From positions 7,851,167 to 7,915,166 of the forward strand of contig OZ022581.1 in assembly GCA_963669155.1 (NCBI GenBank): a stretch of DNA of 64,000 nucleotides, written 5' to 3'. This DNA comes from Arbacia lixula. Taxonomy: Eukaryota > Echinodermata > Echinoidea > Arbacioida > Arbaciidae. Of this stretch, positions 23,243 to 32,333 are shown piece after piece. How positions within the stretch are numbered: the stretch's first letter is position 1; each line of letters starts with the position of its first letter. A program made the translations under genes and the position numbers. The notes under the pieces are model-generated. The model saw only the letters and a list, made by a program, of their open reading frames with translations, did no database searches and had not been told where the DNA came from.

Positions 23243-23452
23243 TATGCGACGAGTCACGGGTAGCTAGCCGCATATCAGTCCCAGGACTAGGCCGGCTAGG
23301 CTAGGGCCTACTGTAGCTATAAAGTAAATGGGCATTAATCTAATGCAGACCTAGAAATCACTTTCTTGGACGAATTCAACGGCAAAGAAGTTAGGGACAG
23401 GGTTAGGTTTGGGGTTCAAATTCATAAAAAAAAAGTGCCGAAGTATATGGGT
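23243..23452 (-). repeat. Repeat block with TTAGGG units (right arm)
   Basis: Inverse of 21842-22079: TCACGGGTAGCTAGCCGC, the GGCTAGGCTAGGGCC segment, TCACTTTCTTGGACGAATTC, TTAGGGACAGGGTTAGG and GTTCAAATTCAT. TTAGGG units resume at 23449-23465 before a G18 tract. Confidence 0.75.
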
Positions 23453-25823
23453 TAGGGTTAGGGTTGGCGCATGTCGGGGGGGGGGGGGGGGGGGTAGGGG
23501 TAAGGCACCTTGTCATTAGTCTGCGCCGGCGACGCCGCGTATTCAGCGGGAACGCCGAATAGCGTTCCTTTGCTATTATTCTCTACCACGCGTGAGTGCC
23601 CTTTCCATTCACGCCGCGAGCGTCCACTTTTGCGGGAAAGCCGCACGCGTTCCTTTTAATCTTTTTGAGACAAGCATCGCCATGTCGCTTGATACCATGA
23701 CCAACATGTTGTTTCAAGTTGAAGGATATAGACCTACTGTTCTAGAAATGTTGATTAAAAAATAAATAATGTTCTCGCTGATAAGAATATTTTAAACAAA
23801 TCAGACTGAGTCCAATTTCTTTCTTTTTTTCATACAAAACTAGGATAAGAAAATGAAACAAATAAATGTTAAAATACATTCGCGTTCGAAAATAAAATCT
23901 ATTCATTTTCATTGTGACTGCACAGATTTCATTTCCCATGGGGACAATAATATTAATAAAAAAAGCCTGTTCAATAGTGTTAAGCAGTGATTCGACAAAG
24001 CTGAATTAGAAGGCGAATTTTTCTGAAATAGAAATATTAACTTCAGGCGTACTTTTTATCCCCGAATTCACTACTTCAGACTTTTTTCCGAAGGCCCCCA
24101 TGTCTACATACTGTATGATGTAAAGTACTACTTTTGCTACAATTCCAATAAACTTGAATTCCCGAGCGAGAAGCCTTTTGTTTTGTTGCTACTGGACACT
24201 ACTTAACATTTTACTTCTGAACTCCTGTTCATTTAGCAGAGTACTTCCTTTAACAGTACGAATTCCTGTCCTGGAAACATGAATAATAACATACATATAC
24301 TCAACTAATCATGATTACTTTCACGTTCTGTAAATAAGTAGTTTCGGTACATTATTTGGTCTTCCTTGACCTGACCATAACCTGTTAACATACACAATTT
24401 TCTAAGCCTGTTGTCTTTGCCGCACATATCAACCCAACATAAAAGTAGCACACAAGACTGCCTATTACACTAAAATGCCACAATATCATGCATGCAATTC
24501 AACTAACTTTCTAATATGCTGAAAATAATACCTATGCATGACTTGATCCATATTGTCATGAGTAAGCCTGGTATATAATACCCCACATGCATTTACTATG
24601 CCTATACTGTACATAGTAATACATAATATGATGAACTAGAGAACTGCTTTGTAACCTCAACATTATTATGACAGATAAGACGACCTTCCGCTATCACCTT
24701 TTACTACCTAAGGCATATTCATAACCGTGTAACAGACAAATATCTATGACTCACATACTTTTAAGCCAACATCTTGTATGTATACTTGTACAATAATGTG
24801 TCATCTTAATACTCATGTATCACATCCACCATTAGCCGTACCACATGTGCTAATTAGTTTTGACAACCTTGCGACTGAATTACAATGTACATTATAACAT
24901 TTTATCTCTGATCCAAATCTACATCAATGATCAAAACAAATCTCGGACTTGAAACCTGAAAAACGTGTGTTCTCAATAACCACGTAGATTTGGAAACTAA
25001 TAAATCCCTTGCACTTTCACGATTGTGTACCAATGGGATTATTTCCTGATGCTGTTTAATTATTGAAATGTAGCTCAAACCAATCAATATGTTCATTTTC
25101 TGTTACTCCACAACCAATATCAGATATGTGCTTCACCTGAATAACCTCAAATATATTAAAGTACATCATATCCCTACTGCTCTCTTTCTAGCGGATTATT
25201 CATTCACCGCGACAGTGGGCAGAAAAAATCTAATGTCTCTGTCTGTATTCCTTCCTGTCACTGATAAACAACCTAAATTTCACCACAAATACAAGCATTA
25301 CATGAACATTTCTATGAATTGTTATCCTTCCAATCCTTGACTGGACAAATGCGTTCAGATTTTACGTTAACACAAATATTTGGTTACATACCATATGTAT
25401 ACATATACATGTAAACAGCAATCATACTCTATTAACTTGCTCAACATTACTTGTGAACCTTTAACAACCACTATGAATTATTCATAATGTGGTATACATC
25501 CTCGACATCCTGTTATGTACCCGGTACTATACGTTTACAACACAGCAAAACAATCATCACCAGTCAAATACGCTGTTATGCCACTTTTATAATTGTAGTT
25601 TAATACATGTACACCTTTGTTCAATTAACAGCGTGTTGATCCAATTCCTGTGCTCATCAAATAGCAACTTTTCCCGCATTTTGTAATAATAAAAAACCGC
25701 AGTACTTGAGCACCTTAGTTTTTCACCTACGTTGAAACACATGGACATATTAATTCTTGTTATCACATCATACCTTATGAAGTTGGTTACTTAATGCATA
25801 AATCAAACACACTGCGTATCTGT
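23453..25823. other. Non-coding; possible 3' region of the Gmr1-like element
   Basis: From about 24200 to 25823 the + strand is poor in G and rich in C/T/A, as in the retrotransposon leader at 31440-31680, so it may be the element's 3' untranslated part. No sequence matching the 132-bp LTR at 32202 was found here, and no gene is supported. Confidence 0.4.
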
Positions 25824-28109
25824 TTACATTCTGCTCATAAAATCTGCAGCAGTGTTGCCCTTCCCCCTTACTGACACAAGTCTAAACCTGTAATCTTGGA
25901 GTATCATGCTCCATCGCATGATCCGTTTGTTCTCAAACTTTTTCGTCTGAATGTAGACCAATGGTTTGTGGTCTGTGTGTATTTCGAACGATCGACCGTA
26001 CAAGTAATAGTCGAACTTCTTTACCGCCCAAACTATTGTTAAGCACTCCTTCTCTATTGTGGAGTAGTTCTGCTCACGAGGTAATAGTGTTTTGCTTGCA
26101 TACGCGATAGGAAACTCTTCACCCGCATGCTCCTGCATGAGCACTGCCCCTACCCCCTGGTCAGATGCGTCTACCTTCAACATAAAAAGCTGATCAAAGC
26201 GAGGAAGGCGGAGTATTGGAGGATTCGCTAAGCATTCTTTCAGCTTCCGGAACGACTTCTCCTCGCGCTCTCCCCATTCTACCTGCGTCGGCTTCCCCTT
26301 GCGCGTCAACTCGGTCAAAGGCCCGGCTATGTCTGCGTAGTTAGGGATGTAATCCCTGTAGTATCCAGTCAATCCTAGAAGGGATCGCACCTGCTTCTTG
26401 GTTTGAGGTCTTGGTGCCTCTGCGATCTTTTCAACTAGTCTAGGGCTGGTATGGATGGTACCCTCACTGAACGTATGACCTAGGAACTCAATAGTGTCGA
26501 ACCCTAGCGCACACTTGGTAGGTCGTGCTGCTAGATTTACCCCCCGCAACTGTTGCAGTACCATCCTGAGGGTTTCTACATGTTCTTCCCACGTTTCTGT
26601 ATGAATCAGAACATCGTCTATGTAATGCACAACATTTGGAATGCCTCGCAACACATTGCGCATCATCCTGGTGAACTGAGCACCAGCCGTTACTAGTCCA
26701 AAGGGCATATACTTGAACTGATACTGCCCGCTTGGAGTTAGAAAGGCAGTTTTGTCCTTGTCACATTCCCTCATGGGAATCTGCCAGTACCCTTTGGTCA
26801 TATCTAGTTTACTAAACACCTTGCTATTTGCGACACTACCAAACAAATCCTTCGGGTCAGGCATGGGTTCGGGGTTGAAAACAGTGATACCATTCAACCG
26901 GCGAAAATCGATACAGAATCTGTTTGACCCGTCCGGCTTTTTCACCATTACTACTGGGTGACCGTAAGGTGAATCTGCCGGTTCGACTATCCCCATTCGC
27001 AGCATGGTTTCTACCTCCCTATCTAGAGATTCTTTCAGCGCCTGTGGAACTTTGTATGGAGGCGAACGAATCGGATCATCACTAGTCAAATCTAGCTTAC
27101 ATTCTGCAGCTGATGTCTTCTTGGGCACATCAGTGAAGACATCCTGATACTCGCACAGCAACTGGAACAACTCCTTCCTACGACTCTCATTCAGTGCCTC
27201 ATTCACCATGACATCTTCTATGAACTCTTTCTGGTTCATCGACGGCATCGGTGTCACATCCACATCTACTTCGACCTCAACCTCACCAACACTCATTTCC
27301 GTCAACCCAGCATATTCATTGACTGTCTCTAGACCACCTTCACATGAATCAAAACATCCAGCCATTGAAGCGCTAACCTCTTGCCTCGGGAGATACTTCT
27401 TGAGGAGATTGATGTGGTATGTCTTTGGAACCCCATCTACATCTACAACGTAGTCAAAATCATACTTGGTTCCGACCACCAGTAAAGGACCCTTCCATTT
27501 CAACAACAGCTTGTTTTCCTCTGTTGGAAGCAAGATCAGCACCTGATCTCCAACATTCAACTTCCTTTTCCTAGCATTTCTGTCGTAGTACTTCTTGTAC
27601 CGTTCCGCTGATCCCTTCAGCGACTCCTGTGCCAACTCCCAGGACTTCACCAGTCTCTCTCGGAGATCTATCACATATTCGTACTCGTCCTTCAGCTCTG
27701 GTGAAACATCACCATTTGTCCACAACTCCCTGAGGACGTCCAGAGGACCACGAACATGCCTCCCATACAACAGTTTGAAGGGTGAGTATCCTAGACTAGA
27801 ACTAGGCGTCTCACATAGTGCAAACAACAATGCAGGCAAATACCTGTCCCACTCCCGTGGTTCATCGGCGCAAAGCCGTCGCAGTGCCGTCTTCACTAAC
27901 CCATTGTAACGCTCCACTAACCCATTGCACATAGGGTGGTATCTGGAGCTGGTTATCTGATGAATTGACAACAGTCTCGATACCTCCTTCATCAGACTTG
28001 AAACAAACTGCGGTCCCAAATCCGACATGACTTCACTGGGTATCCCTACCCTTCTGTAGATGCCCAGAAGTGCCTCGGCCACTTCCACCGTTGTGACTGA
28101 TTTTAACGG
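25824..28109 (-). CDS. pol: Pol: integrase C-terminal part, reverse transcriptase and RNase H
   Basis: The longest open frame of the window, over 750 codons, is continuous to the TA insertion site. Counting from its first Met (28088): integrase residues of the DDE triad at D23 (SDLGPQF) and E59 (GLVERYN), a GPF/Y-like module near 194-220 (LKWKGPL), a hinge with an acidic EVEVDVDV stretch near 270-278, the RT core from about 330 (motif around LDMTKGYWQIPM 428-439, YIDD at 489-492), and RNase H with VDASD 639-643, E679/E681, TDH 705-707 and AADF 747-750, then stop. The first catalytic Asp and N-terminal zinc domain lie on the far side of the inserted element. The continuous frame suggests relatively recent death; the protein alone lacks a complete integrase. 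Confidence 0.93.
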   Translation of the reverse strand, partial: PLKSVTTVEVAEALLGIYRRVGIPSEVMSDLGPQFVSSLMKEVSRLLSIHQITSSRYHPMCNGLVERYNGLVKTALRRLCADEPREWDRYLPALLFALCETPSSSLGYSPFKLLYGRHVRGPLDVLRELWTNGDVSPELKDEYEYVIDLRERLVKSWELAQESLKGSAERYKKYYDRNARKRKLNVGDQVLILLPTEENKLLLKWKGPLLVVGTKYDFDYVVDVDGVPKTYHINLLKKYLPRQEVSASMAGCFDSCEGGLETVNEYAGLTEMSVGEVEVEVDVDVTPMPSMNQKEFIEDVMVNEALNESRRKELFQLLCEYQDVFTDVPKKTSAAECKLDLTSDDPIRSPPYKVPQALKESLDREVETMLRMGIVEPADSPYGHPVVMVKKPDGSNRFCIDFRRLNGITVFNPEPMPDPKDLFGSVANSKVFSKLDMTKGYWQIPMRECDKDKTAFLTPSGQYQFKYMPFGLVTAGAQFTRMMRNVLRGIPNVVHYIDDVLIHTETWEEHVETLRMVLQQLRGVNLAARPTKCALGFDTIEFLGHTFSEGTIHTSPRLVEKIAEAPRPQTKKQVRSLLGLTGYYRDYIPNYADIAGPLTELTRKGKPTQVEWGEREEKSFRKLKECLANPPILRLPRFDQLFMLKVDASDQGVGAVLMQEHAGEEFPIAYASKTLLPREQNYSTIEKECLTIVWAVKKFDYYLYGRSFEIHTDHKPLVYIQTKKFENKRIMRWSMILQDYRFRLVSVRGKGNTAADFMSRM

Positions 28110-28111
28110 TA

Positions 28112-29329
28112 CAGCTTACTCTCGATACAACGAGCACGGATATAACGAGGTTTCGTTATAACGAGGGAAATATCTCGGGCCCAAAATTGTCTACATGCAA
28201 ACCTATGGTGCACTACGCCGCTTACAACGAGCACGGTTATAACGAGATTTCGTTATAACGAGCTTTTCATGTTGACCCCAAGACAAAGAAAAACATAACA
28301 AATGTGTCCGTTACAACGAGGAACGAAAAATTGAGGGCGAGCGGGCTGAAAGCAATCTTCTTACACACGTATTGCTTTGGCAACGCGTGGAGCTCGGAGC
28401 TAGCCAGACACACACCTCGTAATACACTGTACACACAACGCGAGCATGTACTCCTTCGCATGGCTTATGTACATTGAAAACACATGTATTGCATCGGCAA
28501 CGCATGGAGCCAGACACGCACCTCGTAATACATGTACACTGTACACACAACGCAGGCATGCACTCCTTCGCATAGCGTACGCACATGTCTTGCATCGGCA
28601 ACGCATGGAGCCTCGTAATACACTGTACACACAACGCGAGCATGTACTCCTTCGCATGGCTTATGTACATTGAAAGCACGTATGTATTGCATCGGCAACG
28701 CATGGAGCCAGACACACACCTCGTAATACCTGTACACTGTACACACAACGCAGGCATGTACTCCTTCGCATAGCGTACGCACATGTACATTGGAAGCACA
28801 TGTCTTGCATCGGCCACGCATGGAGCCTCGTAATACACTGTACACACAACGCAAGCATGTACTCCTTCGCATAGCGTACGTACATGTATATTGAAAGCAC
28901 ATGTTTGCATCGGTAACGCATGGAGCCAGACACACGTGTCTCGTAATACACTGCACACATACGGGAGCATACTCCTTCGCACAGAGTACGTACATTGAAA
29001 GCATGTGGTTTGAAAGTCAGATTCATGTCATGTAATGCAATTAGCTATTTAAACGGCGACAGTATAACGAGGTCGGATGATGTGTTGGGCAAAAATATAT
29101 CGTCTTTTCCATTTGAAAACGCATGTTTCCAATCCCCCTTTTCCCGTTTGATGACGCATGTTTCCGAGGCGGCTATAGATATCAAAACATAGTAAAACAC
29201 AAAGAACACACAAGCACACATATTTCAATGTTTTTTATTGTTTTTTATGCTGTTTGGATATAACGAGGTTTCGTTATAACGAGGAAAAACCTCTGGTCCC
29301 GACGACCTCGTTATATCGAGAGTAAGCTG
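28112..29329. mobile_element. pogo/Tigger-like non-autonomous DNA transposon inside the integrase
   Basis: Ends CAGCTTACTCTCGATA and their inverse are flanked by TA on both sides (28110-28111, 29330-29331), with repeated CGTTATAACGAG palindromes next to each end, as in pogo/Tigger-type Tc1/mariner elements. Setting the element and one TA aside leaves the surrounding integrase frame open across the site. The 1218-bp interior has no transposase; it is largely a ~105-bp minisatellite. Confidence 0.88.
28400..29000. repeat. Minisatellite, ~105-bp unit, about six copies
   Basis: TGCATCGGCAACGCATGGAG recurs near 28492, 28593, 28688, 28807 and 28907, and CGTAATACACTGTACACAC between them. Units alternate in length by small deletions. 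Open frames of up to 223 codons across it are products of the repeat. Confidence 0.88.
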
Positions 29330-29331
29330 TA

Positions 29332-29524
29332 TTGCCTCTACATATCTAGTTGCGTAGTCTACCACCGTCAGAATGTGAGTATGGCCCTGCGCTGACCTAC
29401 TCAACGGTCCGGCTAGATCTATAGCTATCCTCTGAAACGGTACACCTATGATCGGCATTCTGCCAAGCGTTGTCTTGGGTACTCTACCCTTACTCATCGT
29501 CCTCTGACAGATGTCGCATGTGCA
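29332..29524 (-). pseudogene. Integrase zinc-domain end and start of catalytic core
   Basis: Minus-strand frame: CDICQRTMSKGRVPK (the CxxC of the HHCC zinc domain), then QRIAIDLAGPLSR with the first catalytic Asp and ILTVVDYATRYVEA, stopping at the TA insertion point. Just upstream the other frame reads SEREKVMKIAH. The roughly 30 residues that normally separate that His from the CxxC, including the second His, are missing, and the frame changes there. The deletion inactivates the zinc-binding domain independently of the DNA transposon. Confidence 0.8.
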
Positions 29525-30530
29525 ATTTTCATGACCTTTTCTCTCTCCGATCTAGGTAAGACCAAATATCGGGGTCCTACACCAAGCTTAGGATTGTGTT
29601 CATCTCTCTTTTGCCTATACAGACAGTCCCCTTCCGACACAAATCGGTACTTGGATTTCTCGTCCCTACCTACTTTATTCCACAACCACCGTAACGAGGG
29701 GTCTTCCCTTTGCTTACAAGCAAACACCGCTGGCTCAACACAGGAACTAGTGTCACCCACCTTTAACCCCTTGAGTGGTTTGACCTTGACCTCCTTCTGA
29801 GACCTTGTCTCGACCGCCATCACAGGTGGATCATCCTCTTTCACACCAGAATGGTTTTCAACCTTTCCTGCATCAACACCAGTCATCGTCGGATCCCCCT
29901 CTTCCACACCAGAATGGTTTTCGACCCCTTTCACACTGTCAACACACTCTGCTCTGTATACATCAGGCACCCATTGATGATCTGGATCACTCGGCTCTCG
30001 GGCTCCGACAATATTGCCAATAACAACATCACACGACGAGTTTGGCATACACAAAGCCTCAATCTCACCTATGTAATACGGAGAAGACACTTGCACCTTC
30101 GCAACCGGAAAAGTCCTTACAGTACCATCAATTAATGTGACTGACCGCTGCACATCAGTCAACTGTTCCCCATCAACCAATGATGATTTTACTACACAAG
30201 TACTGCACCATGTATCCCTCAACACTGATACAGCTTTGTTCCCATTCCGCAGTCTACCCGAAACTACTGGCATATTCTTCATCATAGCGCCTAACTCATT
30301 GTACGCCATCCCCAACTTATCACCATGATCCCTGGAACTATCAATTGACACAATTGCATCACTTCCATCAACTTCATCTCTCAACTCACAAATGTTTTCA
30401 TCGATAGAATTCACTCCCTCTGCCGACATCATTCCCTGAGCTGTATGAGACTGTTTGCGCACAGGGCAATCACGTTTAAAGTGTCCTTGGCCACCACATG
30501 TGTAGCAACCTCTAACTCCTACACCAAACC
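29494..30530 (-). pseudogene. Gag zinc knuckle, protease and integrase N-terminal frame
   Basis: The minus-strand frame enters with the zinc knuckle CYTCGGQGHFKRDC (CX2CX4HX4C) near 30490, then a protease-like segment where the usual DTG active site reads DTW (VLRDTWCSTCVV, near 30200), a linker with two ENHSGV..DDP repeats, and an integrase N-terminal lead-in (DCLYRQKRDE, YLVLPRSEREKVM). No RT lies between protease and integrase, confirming the Gmr1-like order. It ends at a stop after the integrase deletion. The Gly-to-Trp change would abolish protease activity. Confidence 0.82.
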
Positions 30531-31400
30531 GTTTGCCTGCCTCACGTGTTTTCTTGCCTGTGTCACTACTACGGGGCTCATGATCTTTGTCCTTGTTGCT
30601 AACCTTAGCCGATGCTGTAGGATTGAATCCCCCGATCTATGGCTATTGGATGCACTGAAGGTGTGCAGTCCATGTGCACTTACATACACAGTAGTGCGAT
30701 CAATTACCTCTTCCATACTGCCACATTGCCCCTCCTTCACGAATGTCTCTACTCCCTTGGAGCATGAATTCATAAATTGCTCCCTCAACATCAACTCTAC
30801 AAGAGACTCATAGTCTTCTCCAACACCCGACAGCTCTATCCACTTCTGCAAGTGACCCTTTAATCGTCCTGCAAATTGTCTAGGACTCTCATTCCTCTCG
30901 GGTTTTAGAGTTCTAAACCGTCTCCGGTATCCATCTTCAGTAAGCTGAAAATGTTCTAACAGCTCATTTTTCACTACATTGTAGCTACTCCTGTCTTCAG
31001 CACTAAGTCTAGTTACAACTTCCAGTGATTTCCCTGTCAAATTTGCTATTAGAACCATAGCTCTCAACCTCTTTGGTACTTTTTGATGATCGACCACCAT
31101 CTCAAACTTGCTTAGGTAATCATCGAAGCTGTCTTTTGTCGGGTCAAATTTACCTAGGTCTACCTTTAACCCTAGGTTAAAATCAGTACTCGCACGTTCA
31201 CTGGCCTGCCTTGCAGCTATCTCTGCCAGTCTCACTTCCTTTTCATCAGCCATCCGCTGTTTCTCTAATTCAAACGCACGCTCGCGTTCTTGCGCAATCT
31301 GAGCTAGTCTTGCATTCATGAAACTATTCAACTCAGCTCCGGTAAGACCACTCTCTCTACCGAGCGCTGAAATCTGTTTTATTTCCTCAACTCCTGCCAT
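30519..31400 (-). CDS. gag: Gag polyprotein N-terminal part, frame-shifted near its end
   Basis: It begins MAGVEEIKQ after a leader and has an amphipathic Glu/Arg-rich coiled-coil-like region (residues ~35-70), then a capsid-like segment (KFDPTKDSFDDYLSKFE, LTGKSLEVV, QFAGRLKGHLQKW) of the Ty3/gypsy retrotransposon Gag family. After about residue 245 the frame leaves the coding sequence; the zinc knuckle continues in the next frame. The switch coincides with a five-G run near 30632 (minus strand), so it is probably a one-base indel, though a programmed shift cannot be excluded by eye. Gag packages element RNA. Confidence 0.8.
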   Translation of the reverse strand: MAGVEEIKQISALGRESGLTGAELNSFMNARLAQIAQERERAFELEKQRMADEKEVRLAEIAARQASERASTDFNLGLKVDLGKFDPTKDSFDDYLSKFEMVVDHQKVPKRLRAMVLIANLTGKSLEVVTRLSAEDRSSYNVVKNELLEHFQLTEDGYRRRFRTLKPERNESPRQFAGRLKGHLQKWIELSGVGEDYESLVELMLREQFMNSCSKGVETFVKEGQCGSMEEVIDRTTVYVSAHGLHTFSASNSHRSGDSILQHRLRLATRTKIMSPVVVTQARKHVRQANGLV

Positions 31401-31689
31401 GATGTGGCTCTCCAGGAATTAATTCTGAAATCTAGTGCTTAGATTTTCCTCCGGCTTTATTACAGCCTTACCGTGAAAAATACAATTTCTACAGTCTACC
31501 GACAATGTATTATTTCACCTGTGCACTCACAGCACAAAGTACCACGGAAATGCGACTTCAATTAATGTACACTACCTAATTAACAGCCATAAACCCGACC
31601 ATTAATTACCCGCACATTCCCTCACGATTATACAGCCCTTGTACAAACCAGTACCCTGCTGTATCAATTACCCGTGAAAACAACCCGCA

Positions 31690-32010
31690 TTCCCTCCATG
31701 TATGTTACCGTACACGAATACACGAATATACGCACAACGGAAATCCTGTGAACACGCCACGCATTTCCTCTGTGTATGTTACCGTGCACGAATACACGAA
31801 TACACGCACAACGGAAATCCCGTGAACACACCTCGCATTCCCTCCGTGTATGTTACCGTGCACGAATACACACATACACGCACGACGGAGTCTCGTGAAC
31901 ACACCTTGCATTCCCTCCGTATATGCTACCGCTCACGAATACACACATACACGCACAACGGAAATCCCGTGAACACACCTCGCATTCCCTCCGTGTATGT
32001 TACCGTGTAA
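31690..32010. repeat. Minisatellite, ~74-bp unit, four to five copies, in the retroelement leader
   Basis: TATGTTACCGTGCACGAATA recurs at about 31701, 31777, 31849, 31922 (TATGCTACC) and 31996, with CACGCACAACGGAAATCC between. It lies between the primer-binding site and gag, and gives a spurious 102-codon frame. Confidence 0.85.
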
Positions 32011-32177
32011 GGAGTGAACGACGCAATAACATCGTGGCTAGAGACCTGCCACCCCGGAGAAAAACACTTTTCTCGCGAACATCCGTCTCTATTTTGCCTT
32101 AATCTATTAACACACGTGAGCTATACTATATACATGTAGTCTATCGTTTGGTTAATAGCCCGTGGACTCAAAACACA

Positions 32178-32195
32178 GTCCTAGCAGGGTCGCCA
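32178..32195 (-). promoter_or_regulatory. Primer-binding site of the LTR retrotransposon
   Basis: The minus strand reads TGGCGACCCTGCTAGGAC, six bases inside the LTR. It starts with TGG, complementary to a tRNA CCA end, as expected for reverse-transcription priming. The tRNA was not identified. Confidence 0.65.
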
Positions 32196-32201
32196 TAAAA
32201 A

Positions 32202-32333
32202 TGTCACAGAAAAATGACAAGGTTACCAAACTGGTTTTGAGTCCTGCTCGAAGAGAGCGATTTATTTCCAAAGCCTCGTCAACAGAGGGCGTCTTTGTAT
32301 ACACATGTAAATCTGGTTAATTCTCACGTGACA
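32202..32333 (-). repeat. 5' LTR of the Gmr1-like element (132 bp)
   Basis: On the minus strand it begins TGTCAC and ends GTGACA (TG..CA with a 6-bp inverted end), contains AATAAA in the middle, and is followed by the primer-binding site. It is short for a gypsy LTR. No second copy is visible, so the assignment rests on these signals alone. Confidence 0.65.

Larger units (their letters stand above)
25824..32333 (-). mobile_element. Defective Gmr1-like LTR retrotransposon (Ty3/gypsy RT, integrase before RT)
   Basis: On the minus strand, from right to left, come an LTR, a primer-binding site, a leader with a minisatellite, gag with a zinc knuckle, a protease region, an integrase, then reverse transcriptase and RNase H. 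Ty3/gypsy elements normally place integrase last; integrase upstream of a gypsy-type RT is the Gmr1-like arrangement described from fish, sea urchins and tunicates. The copy is dead: a frame change in gag, an altered protease active site, a deletion in the integrase zinc domain and a DNA transposon in the integrase core. The 3' LTR was not found, so the left limit is only the end of the pol frame. Confidence 0.9.

Noticed and set aside
26752..27909. Plus-strand frames of 69-104 codons opposite pol
   Set aside because: Antisense shadows of the retrotransposon pol frame with Ser/Thr-rich composition and no domain.
28311..29026. Overlapping Cys/Val/Tyr-rich minus-strand frames up to 223 codons
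   Set aside because: They exist in all three frames across a ~105-bp minisatellite inside a DNA transposon, and the peptide repeats simply follow the DNA repeat.
25824..30530. Ty1/copia element (from the domain order)
   Set aside because: RT and RNase H motifs (YIDD context, LDMTKGYWQIPM, TDHKPL) and the GPF/Y-like integrase end are of Ty3/gypsy type.
31690..32010. CRISPR-like repeat array
   Set aside because: Units are contiguous ~74-bp tandem repeats without spacers, in animal DNA and in a retrotransposon leader.
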